Shown here: positions 24,982 to 35,792 of the stretch, piece after piece
Layout of the letters: each line of letters starts with the position of its first letter
How positions within the stretch are numbered: the first letter of the stretch is position 1
Assembly (NCBI RefSeq): GCF_008330225.1
Contig: NZ_CP042466.1
Span: 1,994,501-2,058,500 of the forward strand
From: Geobacter sp. FeAm09
GTDB lineage: Bacteria > Desulfobacterota > Desulfuromonadia > Geobacterales > Pseudopelobacteraceae
Length of the DNA: 64,000 nucleotides
Reading direction: 5' to 3'
Notes under the pieces: generated by a model
Seen by the model: only the letters and a program-made list of their open reading frames with translations
What the model was told of the DNA's origin: nothing
Database searches by the model: none
Translations under genes and position numbers: made by a program

Positions 24982-25836
24982 TCACCGTTTGATGCGGGGG
25001 TCCAGGGCGTCCCTGATCCCCTCTCCCAGCAGGTTGTAGGCCAAAACGGTCACCAGGATTGCCAGGCCGGGAAACAGGGAGAGCCACCAGGCGAATTCGA
25101 TGTAATCCTTGCCGGAGGTGAGGATGTTGCCCCAACTGGGGGTCGGCGGCTGGACGCCGATGCCGAGGAACGAGAGGGCCGATTCGGTCAGAATGGCGCC
25201 CGCTATCCCCAGGGTGGCGGCCACCAGGGCCGGCGAGACGGCATTGGGCAGGATATGGCGGAAGATGATGCGCTGGTCGGAGCAGCCGATGCAGCGGGCG
25301 GCCATGATGTAGTCCATCTCGCGGATGGAAAGGGTCTCGGCCCGCACCAGTCGGGCAACCCCCATCCAGCCGGTCAGGCCGATGACGATCATGATGTACC
25401 AGATGGAGGGGCGCAGGAAGGTAATGACCGCCAGGATCAGGAAAAAGGTCGGAAAGCAGAACATGATGTCAACGACCCGCATGAGGCAGTTGTCGATCCA
25501 GCCGCCATAGAACCCGGCCACGAGCCCCAGGATGGTGCCGATCACCACGGCGATCCCGGCCGCCGCAAAACCGACCAGCAGAGAAATCCGCGCCCCGTAG
25601 ACGATCCGGCTGAACACGTCGCGTCCCAGGTCGTCGGTGCCGAACCAGTGTTTCAGCGAAGGAGGTTCCAAAACGGCCCAGGCGTTGATCTCGTTGGGGC
25701 CGAAGCGCACGATCAGGGGGGCCAGGAGGGCGACCGCCAGCATCGCCAGCACCACCATGGCGCCGGCCACGGCAAACCTGTTGCGCATGAGGCGGGGCCA
25801 GAAAACGGCACGAACATAGGAGTGCGGTCCGATCAC
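24982..25836 (-). CDS. Peptide/nickel-type ABC transporter permease (DppC/OppC family)
   Basis: A 284-residue permease. It has an N-terminal helix ([25 protein letters not shown]), the segment [32 protein letters not shown] that is diagnostic of DppC/OppC, and the EAA loop [27 protein letters not shown]. About six membrane helices are present. The start overlaps the end of the DppB-type gene by 4 nt (ATGA). Together with that permease and the binding protein upstream it forms an importer for peptides or a similar ligand. No ATPase gene is in the operon, so the ATPase components must be encoded elsewhere. Confidence 0.92.
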   Translation of the reverse strand: MIGPHSYVRAVFWPRLMRNRFAVAGAMVVLAMLAVALLAPLIVRFGPNEINAWAVLEPPSLKHWFGTDDLGRDVFSRIVYGARISLLVGFAAAGIAVVIGTILGLVAGFYGGWIDNCLMRVVDIMFCFPTFFLILAVITFLRPSIWYIMIVIGLTGWMGVARLVRAETLSIREMDYIMAARCIGCSDQRIIFRHILPNAVSPALVAATLGIAGAILTESALSFLGIGVQPPTPSWGNILTSGKDYIEFAWWLSLFPGLAILVTVLAYNLLGEGIRDALDPRIKR

Positions 25837-26819
25837 TGCGCGCCCCTCCCCTCTCTGATGCGCGGATCGGCCACGGCGTAGCAGACGTCGGCCACCAGAT
25901 TGCCGATCAGGGTCAAAAGGGCGCCGATGATCACGATTCCCATGACCACCGGGTAGTCACGGGCCATGACCGCCTGGTAGAAGAGCTGCCCCATGCCGGG
26001 AATGGCGTAGATGGTCTCGAAGATGACGCTCCCGCCGATCAGGCCAGGAATGGCCAGGCCCGCCTGGGTGATCAGGGGCAGAAGGGCGTTGCGCAGGGCA
26101 TGCTTGTAGATGACGACCCGCTCCGAAAGCCCCTTGGCCCGGGCGGTGGTGATGTAATCCTGGCCGATCACGTTCAGCATGGAGGAGCGCATGTAGCGTG
26201 ACAGCCCCGCCAGGCTGCCGAAGGAGGCCACCAGGATCGGCATGCACAGGTGCCGGGCCATGTCCCCCACATAGCGCAACAGGCCGTAGCTGTCACTCCC
26301 CAGGGTATGCAGGCCCGAGATGGGGAGCCAGTTCAGCTTGACGCCGAACAGGTACATCAGAAGCAGCGCCAGCCAGAAGGTCGGCACGGCAAAGCCGACG
26401 AAGACAAAGACCGTGATCCCCTTGTCCAGCCAGGTATCCCGGTGGGTGGCGGCCATAATGCCGATGGGGATCGCCAGGCCGAACTCCAGCACCAGGGCGA
26501 TGATGTTGAGTGCAAGGGTAATGGGGAGGCGCTCGGCGATCTTGTCTTTCACCGGCCGGTTGTCGGAGGAAAAGGAACGCCCCAGGTCCAGCCGCGCCAG
26601 CTTGCCGACCCAGGTGACATACTGCTCGGCCAGCGGCTTGTCCAGGCCGTAGAACTTGCGCAGCCGCTCCCGGGCCTCCTTGCCCACCTTGGGGTTCATG
26701 GCCATCTGCATCTCCACCGGTTCCCCCGGCGCCAGATGGACCACCGAAAAGGTGATCAGGGTTATGCCGACCATGAGCGGGATCAACATCAGGATGCGCT
26801 TTAAAAGATAACGGGTCAT
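25833..26819 (-). CDS. Peptide/nickel-type ABC transporter permease (DppB/OppB family)
   Basis: A 328-residue permease that starts [34 protein letters not shown], the standard DppB/OppB opening. The EAA loop [30 protein letters not shown] and the C-terminal helices are intact. Its start lies one base after the stop of the binding-protein gene. It pairs with the DppC-type permease downstream. Confidence 0.93.
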   Translation of the reverse strand: MTRYLLKRILMLIPLMVGITLITFSVVHLAPGEPVEMQMAMNPKVGKEARERLRKFYGLDKPLAEQYVTWVGKLARLDLGRSFSSDNRPVKDKIAERLPITLALNIIALVLEFGLAIPIGIMAATHRDTWLDKGITVFVFVGFAVPTFWLALLLMYLFGVKLNWLPISGLHTLGSDSYGLLRYVGDMARHLCMPILVASFGSLAGLSRYMRSSMLNVIGQDYITTARAKGLSERVVIYKHALRNALLPLITQAGLAIPGLIGGSVIFETIYAIPGMGQLFYQAVMARDYPVVMGIVIIGALLTLIGNLVADVCYAVADPRIREGRGAQ

Positions 26820-26820
26820 A

Positions 26821-28440
26821 TCAGTATACCTGCTCGGCCTTGGGCACGTACCACTGGATCTGGTTGTAGCCGATGCCGGCCGGGGCCGGCTTTACGCCGC
26901 GAATGCGGGCGCTGACCACCGGCAGGGCGTCCGGCACGTAGAGGAAGGTGTAGGGCTGCTCGTCGGCCATGATTTCCTGGATGCGGAAATACGCCTTCCT
27001 GCGCTGTTCCAGGTCAAAGGTGCTGCGCCCCTCCACCAGCAGGCGGTCCACCTCGGCGCTCTTGAAGCCGACGAAGTTCAGTTCGCCCGGATTAGTCTTG
27101 CTGGAGTGCCAGACATCGAACATGTCCGGGTCCGGGGTGGTGGTCCACCCCAGCATGACCGCCTCGAAGTTCCCCTTGTCCACGAACTCCTTGAGGAAGG
27201 TGGCCCACTCCACGATGCGGATCTTCACGTCGATCCCCACGTACCGGAGCCGTTGCTGAATGATCTGGGCCGTCAGAAGCCGCTGCTGGTTTCCCTGGTT
27301 GGTCAGGATGGTGAAACTGAACGGCTTGCCGTCCTTCATCAGGATGCCTGCACTGTTCTTTTCCCGCCATCCGGCCTGGGCCAGGAGTTCGGCCGCATGT
27401 TTGGGGTCGTAGGCGATATCCCTGACGTTGGGGTTGTAGGCCCAGCGGCCGGGAGGAATCGGCCCCACCGCCTTCTGTCCCATGCCGAACAGCACGCCGT
27501 GGATCAGTTCGTCCTTGTCAATGGCCGCGGTCAGGGCCTGGCGGATGCGTTTGTCCTTGAAAAGCGGGTGGCGCAGGTTGTAGCCCATATAGACATAACT
27601 CGACGAGGGATAACGGTATTTATTGAACTGCGAGGTAAAGCGGGTCCCGGTGGTCTGGCGGGCATACTGGACCGGCGTCAGCCCCATCATGTCGATGGCT
27701 CCTGCCTTGAGCTCCATGTACATGGTGGAGGTATCGGGGATGATACGGTAGATGTAGCGGTCGATCCACGGCCTGCCCTCGAAGTAGTCGTGGTTGGCTT
27801 CCAGCACGATCTTCTGGCCGGCGACCCATTCCTTGAAGCGGTACGGTCCGGTGCCGACCGGCGCCCGGGCCAGGGGGCTCTTGGTGATGTCCTTCCCCTC
27901 CAAAAGGTGCGCCGGCAGGATGGCGGTCCCCCACGAGGCCAGAGCCGGTGCAAAGGGGGCGCCGTAGGTCACCCGGACGGTGTAATCGTCGGGCGCGGCG
28001 ATACCCTTGACCTGCTTGAAGTCCTCGGCATAAGCGGTGGGGGTCTTGGGGTCGATGACGACCCGGTAGGTGTAGAGCACGTCGCGGGCGGTAAAGGGGG
28101 CGCCGTCGTGCCATTTCACCCCCCGGTGCAGGTGGAAGGTAATGGTGAGCCCGTCGGGAGAGATTGTAAAGGACTCGGCCAGATCGCCGACGATCTTCAG
28201 GTCCTTGTCGTATTTCACCAGGCCGTTGTAGATCTGTCCGGCCACGGCATGGGACGAGGTGTCGGTTGCCAGGAGCGGGATCAGGGTGGAGGCGTCGCCG
28301 ATGGTACCCTCCACCAGGGCGTCGCCATAGGCGGGCTTGACGTCGCCGGCGCCCCGGGGGGGCGCCGGCGATTGGGTGCATGCGGTAACGGCGAGGAGCA
28401 GGGCCGGGAAGAGCAGCCTGAGACGGCGCGGCCCGCTCAT
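26821..28440 (-). CDS. Peptide ABC transporter substrate-binding lipoprotein (SBP family 5)
   Basis: A 539-residue lipoprotein with a signal sequence and lipobox, [10 protein letters not shown], so Cys at about 21 should be lipidated. [48 protein letters not shown] is the beginning of the family 5 fold. Other matches are [19 protein letters not shown] and [14 protein letters not shown]. It would capture peptides or similar ligands at the outer face of the inner membrane. The start ATG overlaps the stop of the upstream TPR lipoprotein gene (ATGA), so the two are co-translated. Confidence 0.93.
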   Translation of the reverse strand: MSGPRRLRLLFPALLLAVTACTQSPAPPRGAGDVKPAYGDALVEGTIGDASTLIPLLATDTSSHAVAGQIYNGLVKYDKDLKIVGDLAESFTISPDGLTITFHLHRGVKWHDGAPFTARDVLYTYRVVIDPKTPTAYAEDFKQVKGIAAPDDYTVRVTYGAPFAPALASWGTAILPAHLLEGKDITKSPLARAPVGTGPYRFKEWVAGQKIVLEANHDYFEGRPWIDRYIYRIIPDTSTMYMELKAGAIDMMGLTPVQYARQTTGTRFTSQFNKYRYPSSSYVYMGYNLRHPLFKDKRIRQALTAAIDKDELIHGVLFGMGQKAVGPIPPGRWAYNPNVRDIAYDPKHAAELLAQAGWREKNSAGILMKDGKPFSFTILTNQGNQQRLLTAQIIQQRLRYVGIDVKIRIVEWATFLKEFVDKGNFEAVMLGWTTTPDPDMFDVWHSSKTNPGELNFVGFKSAEVDRLLVEGRSTFDLEQRRKAYFRIQEIMADEQPYTFLYVPDALPVVSARIRGVKPAPAGIGYNQIQWYVPKAEQVY

Positions 28441-30146
28441 CGATCGCCCGGCTCCCCTTTGAGTTTGCGCAGCTTGTTCGCCAACTCCTTGCGCTCCGGC
28501 TCGATCTTCAGCGCACGTTTGTAAAGCTTCAACGCCTTGTGGTATTCCCTCTTGGCGTAGTAAGCGTCCCCCAGGTGCTCGGCAATGGTGGAGTCCTCCT
28601 CCACCAGGCGGTTGGCCTGTTCCAGGTAATTCACCGCATCGTCGTACTTCTTCATCTTGAAGTAGACCCAGCCGAGACTGTCCAGGAAGAAACCGTCATT
28701 GGGGCGGATGGCAACGGCCAGTTTGAGGTACTCCAGCGCCTGCTCCAGGTTGATGCCCAGTTCCGCATAGGTGTAGCCCAGAAAGTTGAGCGCCTGGGCA
28801 TCCTTGGGATTGATGGCGAGCACCTTTTTCATCTGTTCGATGGACTCGCTCTTTTTGCCCTGCTTGTCGTACAGAACGCCGATGCGGAAAAACAGGCGGG
28901 GCTCGTTCGCGAATTCCTTTTCCGCACCCTGCACCAGGCTCAGAGCGTCATCGGTCTTGCCGAGCGACTCGTAGAGCGTCGAGAGGTTGAGATAGAGATC
29001 GAGCTGGCCCGGATTGCCGGCAATGGCATCCTTGAGCATCCCCACCGCCTGGTCGGTCTTGCCTTTTTCCTTGAGGATGAAGGCGATGTGACCTATGGCG
29101 TCCAGGTAGACGGCCGAGGCGCGGGGTATCTTGACGTATTCGTCGTAGGCCCGGTCCATGTCCCCCTTCTCCTCGTAGGCCATTCCCAGATAGAAGCGGA
29201 TCTGGTCGGCGCCCGGCTCCTTTTCGAGCATGCCGTTGAAGACCTTGATGGCGTCGTCGTACTGTTCCAGTTCCAGATGGAGCAGCCCGATCTTGCGCAT
29301 GGTTTCCGGGCCGGAAAGCCCGGAATCCGCCGCCCGCTTCAGGAGTTCGAGGGCATCCTCGAAGCGCCGCTGCTGGATGAGAAGCTGTATCAGGCGCTGC
29401 AGGACCGCAACCTTGCTGTCATCGTCGTCGAGGATGCTCCGGTAGATCTCGATCGCCTGGGAATAGTCGCCCAGGGCCTCATAGGAGGCGGCCATGTCGA
29501 GGGTGGCCTGCTCGAATTCGGGGCGCAGCTCAAGTGCCTTCTGGAAGTACCCCACCGCTTCACGGTACAGTTTCATCTGGCTGTAGGATCTGCCGAGATA
29601 GTAGTATCCCAGCATGGAGTCGGGATTGATCTTGATCAGCGACTTGAGGGTGGCAACGGTCTCCTCGTACTCGTTGAGCCGCGACAGGGCCAGAGCCAGG
29701 TGCAGATAGGCATCTTCCCTGGCGGGATCGAGCTTTACCGCCTTGCGCAGATAATCGAGCGCTTCCCGGTCCTTGCCGATGGACGACAGGGTCGTGCCGG
29801 CCATGATATAGGGCTCACGGTAGGCCGGATCGATCTTGATGGCCTTGTCGAAGTATTCCAGGGCTTCCTGTGCCTGGCCGATTTTCAGCTTGACCTCGGC
29901 AACGGCGTTGTTGAGGAAGGCGGAAGTCGGGTCCAGTTCAAGAGCATCCCTCAGAATGGAGAGGGCGGTGGGAAAATCGCCGTCATAGGCCGACAGACGG
30001 GCTCGGGAATAGAGATACAGGGCCCGGGACTGGTTGCCGTATGCCAGACGGGACGGCGCGGGCTCGATATGCGTCGGGGAACCGGTTGTCGCGCAGGAGG
30101 AGAGCAGAATGGCGGACAGTGCTATCAATAGAAAACAGGGCTTCAC
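28437..30146 (-). CDS. TPR-repeat lipoprotein
   Basis: A 569-residue protein with a signal peptide and lipobox (ALSAILLSSCATTG, Cys at about 18) followed by roughly fourteen TPR units that cover almost the whole chain, for example GDFPTALSILRDALELDPTSAF, GQAQEALEYFDKAIKIDPAY and REYHKALKLYKRALKIEPE. It starts with GTG at 30146, with GAGGA upstream. This kind of lipoprotein usually serves as a scaffold in the periplasm or at the outer membrane. It heads the operon of the peptide transporter, divergent from the kinase/P-loop gene. Confidence 0.85.
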   Translation of the reverse strand: MKPCFLLIALSAILLSSCATTGSPTHIEPAPSRLAYGNQSRALYLYSRARLSAYDGDFPTALSILRDALELDPTSAFLNNAVAEVKLKIGQAQEALEYFDKAIKIDPAYREPYIMAGTTLSSIGKDREALDYLRKAVKLDPAREDAYLHLALALSRLNEYEETVATLKSLIKINPDSMLGYYYLGRSYSQMKLYREAVGYFQKALELRPEFEQATLDMAASYEALGDYSQAIEIYRSILDDDDSKVAVLQRLIQLLIQQRRFEDALELLKRAADSGLSGPETMRKIGLLHLELEQYDDAIKVFNGMLEKEPGADQIRFYLGMAYEEKGDMDRAYDEYVKIPRASAVYLDAIGHIAFILKEKGKTDQAVGMLKDAIAGNPGQLDLYLNLSTLYESLGKTDDALSLVQGAEKEFANEPRLFFRIGVLYDKQGKKSESIEQMKKVLAINPKDAQALNFLGYTYAELGINLEQALEYLKLAVAIRPNDGFFLDSLGWVYFKMKKYDDAVNYLEQANRLVEEDSTIAEHLGDAYYAKREYHKALKLYKRALKIEPERKELANKLRKLKGEPGDR

Positions 30147-30232
30147 AGCGGCATTCCTCGTTGTCGGAAAGTGTGATAAAACCTAGCATGAAACCTAATC
30201 ACCGTCAAATGAATATCAGACCGGCCAGCAGC

Positions 30233-30261
30233 TTGCGGAAGCGTTGTTTTAATGGTAGTAT
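30233..30261 (+). promoter_or_regulatory. Possible promoter of the receptor-phosphatase operon
   Basis: TTGCGG (30233-30238) and TAGTAT (30256-30261) lie 17 bp apart, 24 nt before the start codon of the kinase/P-loop gene. The -35 and -10 each match only about four of six consensus bases. Confidence 0.4.
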
Positions 30262-30284
30262 TTTTATCTAAGAGAGACAGCGCC

Positions 30285-31847
30285 ATGCAACGTAATATAT
30301 TAAAATCACTATTAAAATCAAGCGCCTATCCCGAGGCGGCCGATAGCGTCGAGCTGATTCAGACGCACGTTTCCTGGATATTCCTGGCAGGCGACATGGC
30401 CTACAAGGTCAAAAAGCCCGTGGATTTCGGGTTTCTCAACTTCTCGACCATTGACCGGCGCCGCTTTTACTGCCATGAGGAGGTGCGGCTCAACAGCCGC
30501 CTCTGTCCGGATATCTACCTGGGCGTCGTGGAAGTGCGGGAGGCCCCCGGCGGTGCCGCCTTTTTCGGGGACGGCCCGGTTATCGATTACGCCGTCAAGA
30601 TGAAACGCCTCCCGGCGGAGCGGATGCTTGACCGCCTGGTGGCACGGGGGGAGGTGACCGCTGACGACATGCGGGCAGTGGCCCGGGTCATCGCCGCATT
30701 CCACCTCGCTGCCGCCACCTCGCCCGCCATCGGCGAATACGGCCGGCGGGAACGGATCATGGCCAACTGGCAGGAAAACTTCGCCCAGAGCACGGCCGGT
30801 TCCCGGACGCCGCTCTCACCCGACGAACTGGAGGTGATCCGGGAGTGGGTATCCTCGTTTGCCGAAAGCCGGGGTGAACTCTTTGAAAAGCGCGTTGCCC
30901 AGGGGTTCATCCGGGAATGCGATGGCGACATCCACTTGGAGAACATCTGCCTGAGCGACGGCAGGATTTGCATCTTCGACTGTATCGAGTTCAACGAGCG
31001 CTTCCGCTACTGCGACACCGCCGCCGACATCGCCTTTCTCCTCATGGATCTGGACTACCACCGCCGTCGCGACCTGGCGGAGGCGGTGCTCGACGCATAC
31101 CTGGCAGCTTCGGGCGATGCCGGCCTCCCGGAGATCGTCGATTTCTACAAGCTGTACCGCGCCTTTGTGCGGGGCAAGGTGGAAAGTTTCCGCCAGAGCG
31201 ACAACGGCATCGAAACGCAGGAACAGGAACGCGCCGGTGCACGGGCGGCCGGATATTTTCGCCTGGCGCGAGGCTACATCGAGCGGCAACGCCTGGGAAC
31301 CACCCTGTTCATCACCTGCGGCCCGACGGGAAGCGGCAAAAGCACCCTGGCGGCACAGCTGGCCTTTGAACTCGGCATCGCAACCTTCAATTCGGATAGG
31401 GTGCGCAAACAGATGGCCGCCCTGCCGCCGGATACGGCCATGCGTGTGCCGTTCGAGACCGGGCTTTACTCGGCCGCCGCCAGCGAAGCCACCTACGCCG
31501 AGCTGCTGCGCCTGGCTGAAGCCGAACTCGGGGCGGGGCGTTCCGTCATCATCGATGCCTGCTTCATCAGCCGCGGGCAGCGCCGTCCCTTCAGCGACCT
31601 GGCCGAAAGGCTCGCGGTCCGCTGCGTCGTGCTGAATTGCGTCTGCCCGGAGGCGGAGCACCGTCGCCGTCTGGTCGCACGGGAAACGGCCGGGGAGAGC
31701 ATTTCCGACGGCCGCCTGGAGATCCTCGAATTGCAGTGCGCCAACTTCCAGCCGCCGGATAAATCGGAAGGACTCGTGGTAAACGTTGCCACGTCTGCCG
31801 CGCCCGAGGCCCTCGCCAGCCCGATCTACGCGAGGCTCGCCCCATGA
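30285..31847 (+). CDS. Aminoglycoside-phosphotransferase-like / P-loop kinase fusion protein
   Basis: A 520-residue cytoplasmic protein with two parts. Residues 1-320 resemble a COG2187-type phosphotransferase: WIFLAGDMAYKVKKPVDFGFLNFST holds the ATP-binding lysine, and GFIRECDGDIHLENICLSDGRICIFDCIEFNER is the catalytic loop followed by the metal-binding DCIEF. The C-terminal part starts with a P-loop (TLFITCGPTGSGKSTLAAQLA) and resembles a COG0645 kinase. In the catalytic loop the usual HGD is written DGD. The substrate is unknown. The ATG at 30285 has AGAGAG upstream, and the stop overlaps the next start by 4 nt. Confidence 0.8.
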   Translation: MQRNILKSLLKSSAYPEAADSVELIQTHVSWIFLAGDMAYKVKKPVDFGFLNFSTIDRRRFYCHEEVRLNSRLCPDIYLGVVEVREAPGGAAFFGDGPVIDYAVKMKRLPAERMLDRLVARGEVTADDMRAVARVIAAFHLAAATSPAIGEYGRRERIMANWQENFAQSTAGSRTPLSPDELEVIREWVSSFAESRGELFEKRVAQGFIRECDGDIHLENICLSDGRICIFDCIEFNERFRYCDTAADIAFLLMDLDYHRRRDLAEAVLDAYLAASGDAGLPEIVDFYKLYRAFVRGKVESFRQSDNGIETQEQERAGARAAGYFRLARGYIERQRLGTTLFITCGPTGSGKSTLAAQLAFELGIATFNSDRVRKQMAALPPDTAMRVPFETGLYSAAASEATYAELLRLAEAELGAGRSVIIDACFISRGQRRPFSDLAERLAVRCVVLNCVCPEAEHRRRLVARETAGESISDGRLEILELQCANFQPPDKSEGLVVNVATSAAPEALASPIYARLAP

Positions 31848-32104
31848 CGAAGCACCTGCGCCACAAACTCCTGCGCCGACTCCAGTTCCGGGAGTCATGG
31901 GTCATTTTCTTCGTGGTGGGCTTCATCATGATGAATTTTCTCTTTTTGCACATCTTCAACAAACCAGGCACCATCTTCGGCTACCCGGTCATGTTTCTCT
32001 ATTTTTACCTCGGCTGGGCGGCCTCCATCTTCATAATCTATCTCTTCACCCTGGCCGTAGGCACCCCTCCAGCCACCAAATCACCGGAGAACAGACCATC
32101 GTGA
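31844..32104 (+). CDS. Small two-helix membrane protein next to the symporter-like receptor
   Basis: An 86-residue protein with two membrane helices (ESWVIFFVVGFIMMNFLFLHIF and VMFLYFYLGWAASIFIIYLFTLAV) and a basic N terminus. It overlaps the upstream kinase gene (ATGA) and the downstream receptor gene (GTGA), so all three are coupled. Small proteins of this size and topology (DUF4212/DUF485-like) are partners of sodium:solute symporters, and I infer that it is a subunit of the neighbouring symporter-like domain. Confidence 0.75.
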   Translation: MTKHLRHKLLRRLQFRESWVIFFVVGFIMMNFLFLHIFNKPGTIFGYPVMFLYFYLGWAASIFIIYLFTLAVGTPPATKSPENRPS

Positions 32105-35100
32105 GCTCCGGCTTTGCCCACGCGGCCATCATATCGACCCTCTACACGGCACTGATCTTCCTGATCGCCTGGCATGCCCATCGCCGCATGGGGGCCGGCC
32201 GGAGCATCGTCGGCAATCCCTACGTCTACTCCCTGTCCATAGCGGTCTACTGCACGTCGTGGACCTTCTACGGCAGCGTCGGCAAAGCGGCCACCACCGG
32301 CCTGGACTTCCTGATGATCTATGTCGGGCCGTCGCTCACCGCCTTTTCCTGGTTTTTCCTCCTGCGCCGCATCGTCCAGATCAGCAAGGAGAACAACATC
32401 ACCTCCATCGCCGACTTCATCAGCCTGCGCTACGGCAAGTCGCTCTGGCTGGGTGCCCTGGTGACCCTCATCTCCGCCTTGGGCGTCATGCCCTATATCG
32501 CCCTGCAGATAAAGGCGGTCTCCACCAGCTTCTACCTGATCAGCGGCTTCCGGGCCAACAGCATCCACCTCCCCCACGGCGGCGCGGATCTGGCGGTACC
32601 GACCGGCCTTTTGCTGACCATCATCCTGTCGATCTTCAGCATCATCTTCGGCGCCCGCAGGCTGGTATCGAGCGAGCGCCACGAGGGGCTGATCGCCGCC
32701 GTGGCCTTCGAATCGCTGGTCAAGCTGGTCAGCCTGCTCGGAGTGGGCATCTTTGTCACCTATTACCTCTTCGACGGCTTCGGCGATATTTTTACCCGTT
32801 TCCACGCCGCCCGGCCCGAACTGTTCGAACGGCTTTTCACCTTTGGCGGCGCCAGCAACGACCCGGATTACATCCCCTCCTTCACCATGCTCTTCATGTC
32901 CATGGCCGCCATCATGCTCCTGCCGCGCCAATTCCACGTCATGGTGATCGAAAACTCGAACGAAAACCACATCACCAAGGCCATGTGGCTCTTTCCCGCC
33001 TATCTCTTTCTGATCAACCTGTTCGTCATGCCCATCGCCCTGGGCGGCATCCTGACCACCGGCAGCAGCAACGGGGCCGATTTTTTCGTCATCAACGTCC
33101 CGCTCCTGCACGGAAACAGGACCATCGCCCTCTTGGCCTTTCTGGGAGGAGTGTCGGCCGCCGCCGGCATGGTGATGGTGGAATCGGTCGCCATATCCAC
33201 CATGCTGCTCAACAACATCTTCATGCCGGTCATCGTTCGTTTCACCCCTCAACCCTGGTTCCCCTACCTGCTGATCAATCTGAAACGGCTCGGCATCTTC
33301 CTGGTGATCTTCCTGGGGTATTTCTACTACCGGATCGTGGGCGACTCCTACATGCTGGTCAACATGGGGCTGATCTCCTTCTCGGCCGCCTGCCAGTTCC
33401 TGCCGGCCATGCTGGGCGGCCTGTACTGGAAACGGGGCAACAAGTCCGGCGCCATTACCGGCATCCTGTTCGGCTTTCTCACCTGGACCTACACCCTGCT
33501 GTTCCCTTCGTTCAGCAAATCCGGCTGGCTTGGGATGGAACTGCTCACGAACGGTCCCTTCGGTATCGGGCTCCTCAAGCCGACCGAATTGTTCGGCCTC
33601 AGCAACATGGACCTGTGGAGCCATTCCCTGTTCTGGAGCATGCTGTTCAATGTGGGCGCCTATATCTTCTGTTCGATTCTGCTGCGCCAGGACGAACCGG
33701 AGCGTGAGCAGGTGCGGCGTTTCATCGGCACCTACGAGCAGGAGCGTTCCTACCATCAGGCCGAGACCAAGCGCCTCTCCAAACCGGTGACCATCGGCCA
33801 GTTCGTCAACCTGATGGCCAAGTTCATCGGGGAGGCGGATGCGCACCATGCCATCAGCAGTCACCTGGGCGACCGGGAGATGGATGCGGAGGGCAACGTC
33901 CCCGAGTTCGAACTGCCCAACCTGAAACGGTTCACCGAGAAAACCCTGGCCGGATCGGTCGGGGCCGCCGCCGCCGGGGCCATCGTGGACAGCTTCCTCT
34001 CCGACATGGGGTCGCGCATGGAATCGGTCTACGACATCTTCAGCTCCGTGCGCACCTCCCTCGACCAGAGCCGCGAAGCCCTCTACGTCCGCCTGAAGGC
34101 GTCAGAGATCATCAATCGCACCCTTGATCTCCAGATCATCATGGATGACCTGCTCAACCTGCTCCTGAAGGAATTCAAGCTGGATGTGGCCATCATCCAA
34201 CTGCGCAACGACAACGGCACCCTTATGGTCAAAAGCTATCAGGGGAGCAACCGGCGCCCCATGAACCCGCAGCACTGGTTCACGGAAAGCGCCCCCTACC
34301 GGGATATGGCGCTCCTGGACCGCAAACCGCACTTCGTCAACGACACCAGCCAGATCGGAGGGACCGTCAACCTGGAACAGACCCTGGCGGAGGGGATCGT
34401 CTCCTGCGCCTATCTCCCCATCTTCCGCGAGGGCGAACCGTCCCTGGGGGTCCTATCGGTCTTTTCCAAGTCGATCACCGGCATCTTCACCGAGGAGTTC
34501 ATCAGCCTGTTGTGCAGCCTGGCGGGCCAACTGGCCCAGGCGGTCACCATTGTCCGCGAGATGGAGGCCAAGGAGCGGGAACGCAACGAGAAGGAACTGG
34601 CGCTCCTGAAAAGTGCGCGGGTCACGCGGGACATGGAGATCGCCCAGCAGATCCAGATGTCGCTTTTGCCCGACACCGCCCCGGAAACCTTCGGGATCGA
34701 CATGGCCGGGCGTTGCATCTCGGCCGCCCATGTGGGGGGGATTACTACGATTTTTTCAAGCGCGACGATCACACCATCGACCTTTTGATCGCCGACGTTT
34801 CAGGGCACAGCGTCGGCGCGGCCCTGATCATGGCCGAGGTGCGCACCCTGCTGCGCGCCCAGGTCAGTTCGGCCCACAGCGCCAGCGCCATCCTGCAAAT
34901 CCTCAACAGCCAGCTGTACGACGACCTGACCCGCTCCGAACTGTTCATCACCATGTTCTACGCCAAGTACAACTCCGCCACCGGCCGCCTCTCTTTCGCC
35001 AACGCCGGCCACAACCGCCCCATGATCAGCCGTGACGGAGAGTACTCGTGTGTCGAGCTGGACGCGGAAGGCCTGATCCTCGGCGTCAAGACCTCGGTGA

Positions 35101-35348
35101 TCTTCGAGGAGCGCAGTTTCGAGCTCAAGACGGGGGACGTACTGCTCTTTTATACGGACGGCCTGACCGAGGCGCGCAACGAACGGGACGAATTGTTCGG
35201 GACCGGACGGGTATGCTCTCTCCTGGGCACACTGCGTTACCTGCCGGCCAAGGAGATCATCGATGCATTCTACACGGCGGTAAGAGACTTCACCGCTTCG
35301 GAAACCTTCCAGGACGACATCTCCCTGGTTGTGCTCAAAATCCTGTAA
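32101..35348 (+). pseudogene. Symporter-like receptor with GAF and SpoIIE phosphatase domains, frameshifted
   Basis: The reading frame begins with GTG at 32101 (overlap with the upstream stop) and runs to 34788. It covers a sodium:solute-symporter-like membrane domain (residues about 10-570, with PYVYSLSIAVYCTSWTFYGSVG), a linker, a GAF domain (about 670-815) and a helical linker leading to DMEIAQQIQMSLLP. At 34734-34740 a run of seven G puts the frame off by one: the expected GGDYYDFFKRDDHT is read as GGITTIFSS and soon stops. The remaining phosphatase domain (IADVSGHSVGAALIMAEV, NAGHNRPM, FYTDGLTEARN) continues in another frame to 35348. One additional G would restore a protein of about 1,080 residues. 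It may be a sequencing error, a true mutation, or a phase switch. Confidence 0.8.
34734..34740 (+). other. G7 tract at the frameshift site
   Basis: GTGGGGGGG precedes ATTACTACGAT. With eight G residues the codons would read GTG GGG GGG GAT TAC TAC GAT, which matches the conserved G-D-Y-Y-D of SpoIIE phosphatases. The position of the shift is therefore defined within this tract. Confidence 0.85.
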
Positions 35349-35409
35349 AAACCACTACACCGTTCCCCGGCCATGGTGCTGCGGGGACACATGACGAAAG
35401 GAGTTGCCC

Positions 35410-35745
35410 ATGCAGTTGAAAATCGAAGAGAACGGGGCCGTCAGGGTCATCTATGTGAAGGAGGAACGCCTTGACGCCCATAATTCCGACGAGCTCAAGG
35501 CCGAGTTGAACCGGCTGTTCGATGGCGGGACAAAAGACCTGGTGATCGACCTCAAGGAGGTGCGCTTCATCGACAGTTCCGGGTTGGGGGTCCTGGTGTC
35601 CGGGTTCAAGAACGCATCCGCGCGCCAGGGGAGCCTCAAGCTCTCCGCGCTCCAGAGCCAGGTCAAGTCGATGTTCGAACTGACCCGCCTGCACCGGGTT
35701 TTCGATATATTCACGACCGTGGACGACGCGCTGGAGAGCTACTGA
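35410..35745 (+). CDS. STAS-domain anti-sigma factor antagonist
   Basis: A 111-residue single-domain STAS protein. The motif VIDLKEVRFIDSSGLGVLVSGF contains the conserved DSSG, whose serine is phosphorylated by the partner kinase and dephosphorylated by a PP2C phosphatase in SpoIIAA/RsbV-type systems. The ATG at 35410 has AGGAG upstream. It lies 61 bp after the phosphatase gene and 47 bp before the ATPase gene, giving the classical order phosphatase, antagonist, kinase. Confidence 0.92.
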   Translation: MQLKIEENGAVRVIYVKEERLDAHNSDELKAELNRLFDGGTKDLVIDLKEVRFIDSSGLGVLVSGFKNASARQGSLKLSALQSQVKSMFELTRLHRVFDIFTTVDDALESY

Positions 35746-35792
35746 CCGAGCCTCATTCACGCACCAGCAGCTTCCTCACACGCGAGGTTGTC

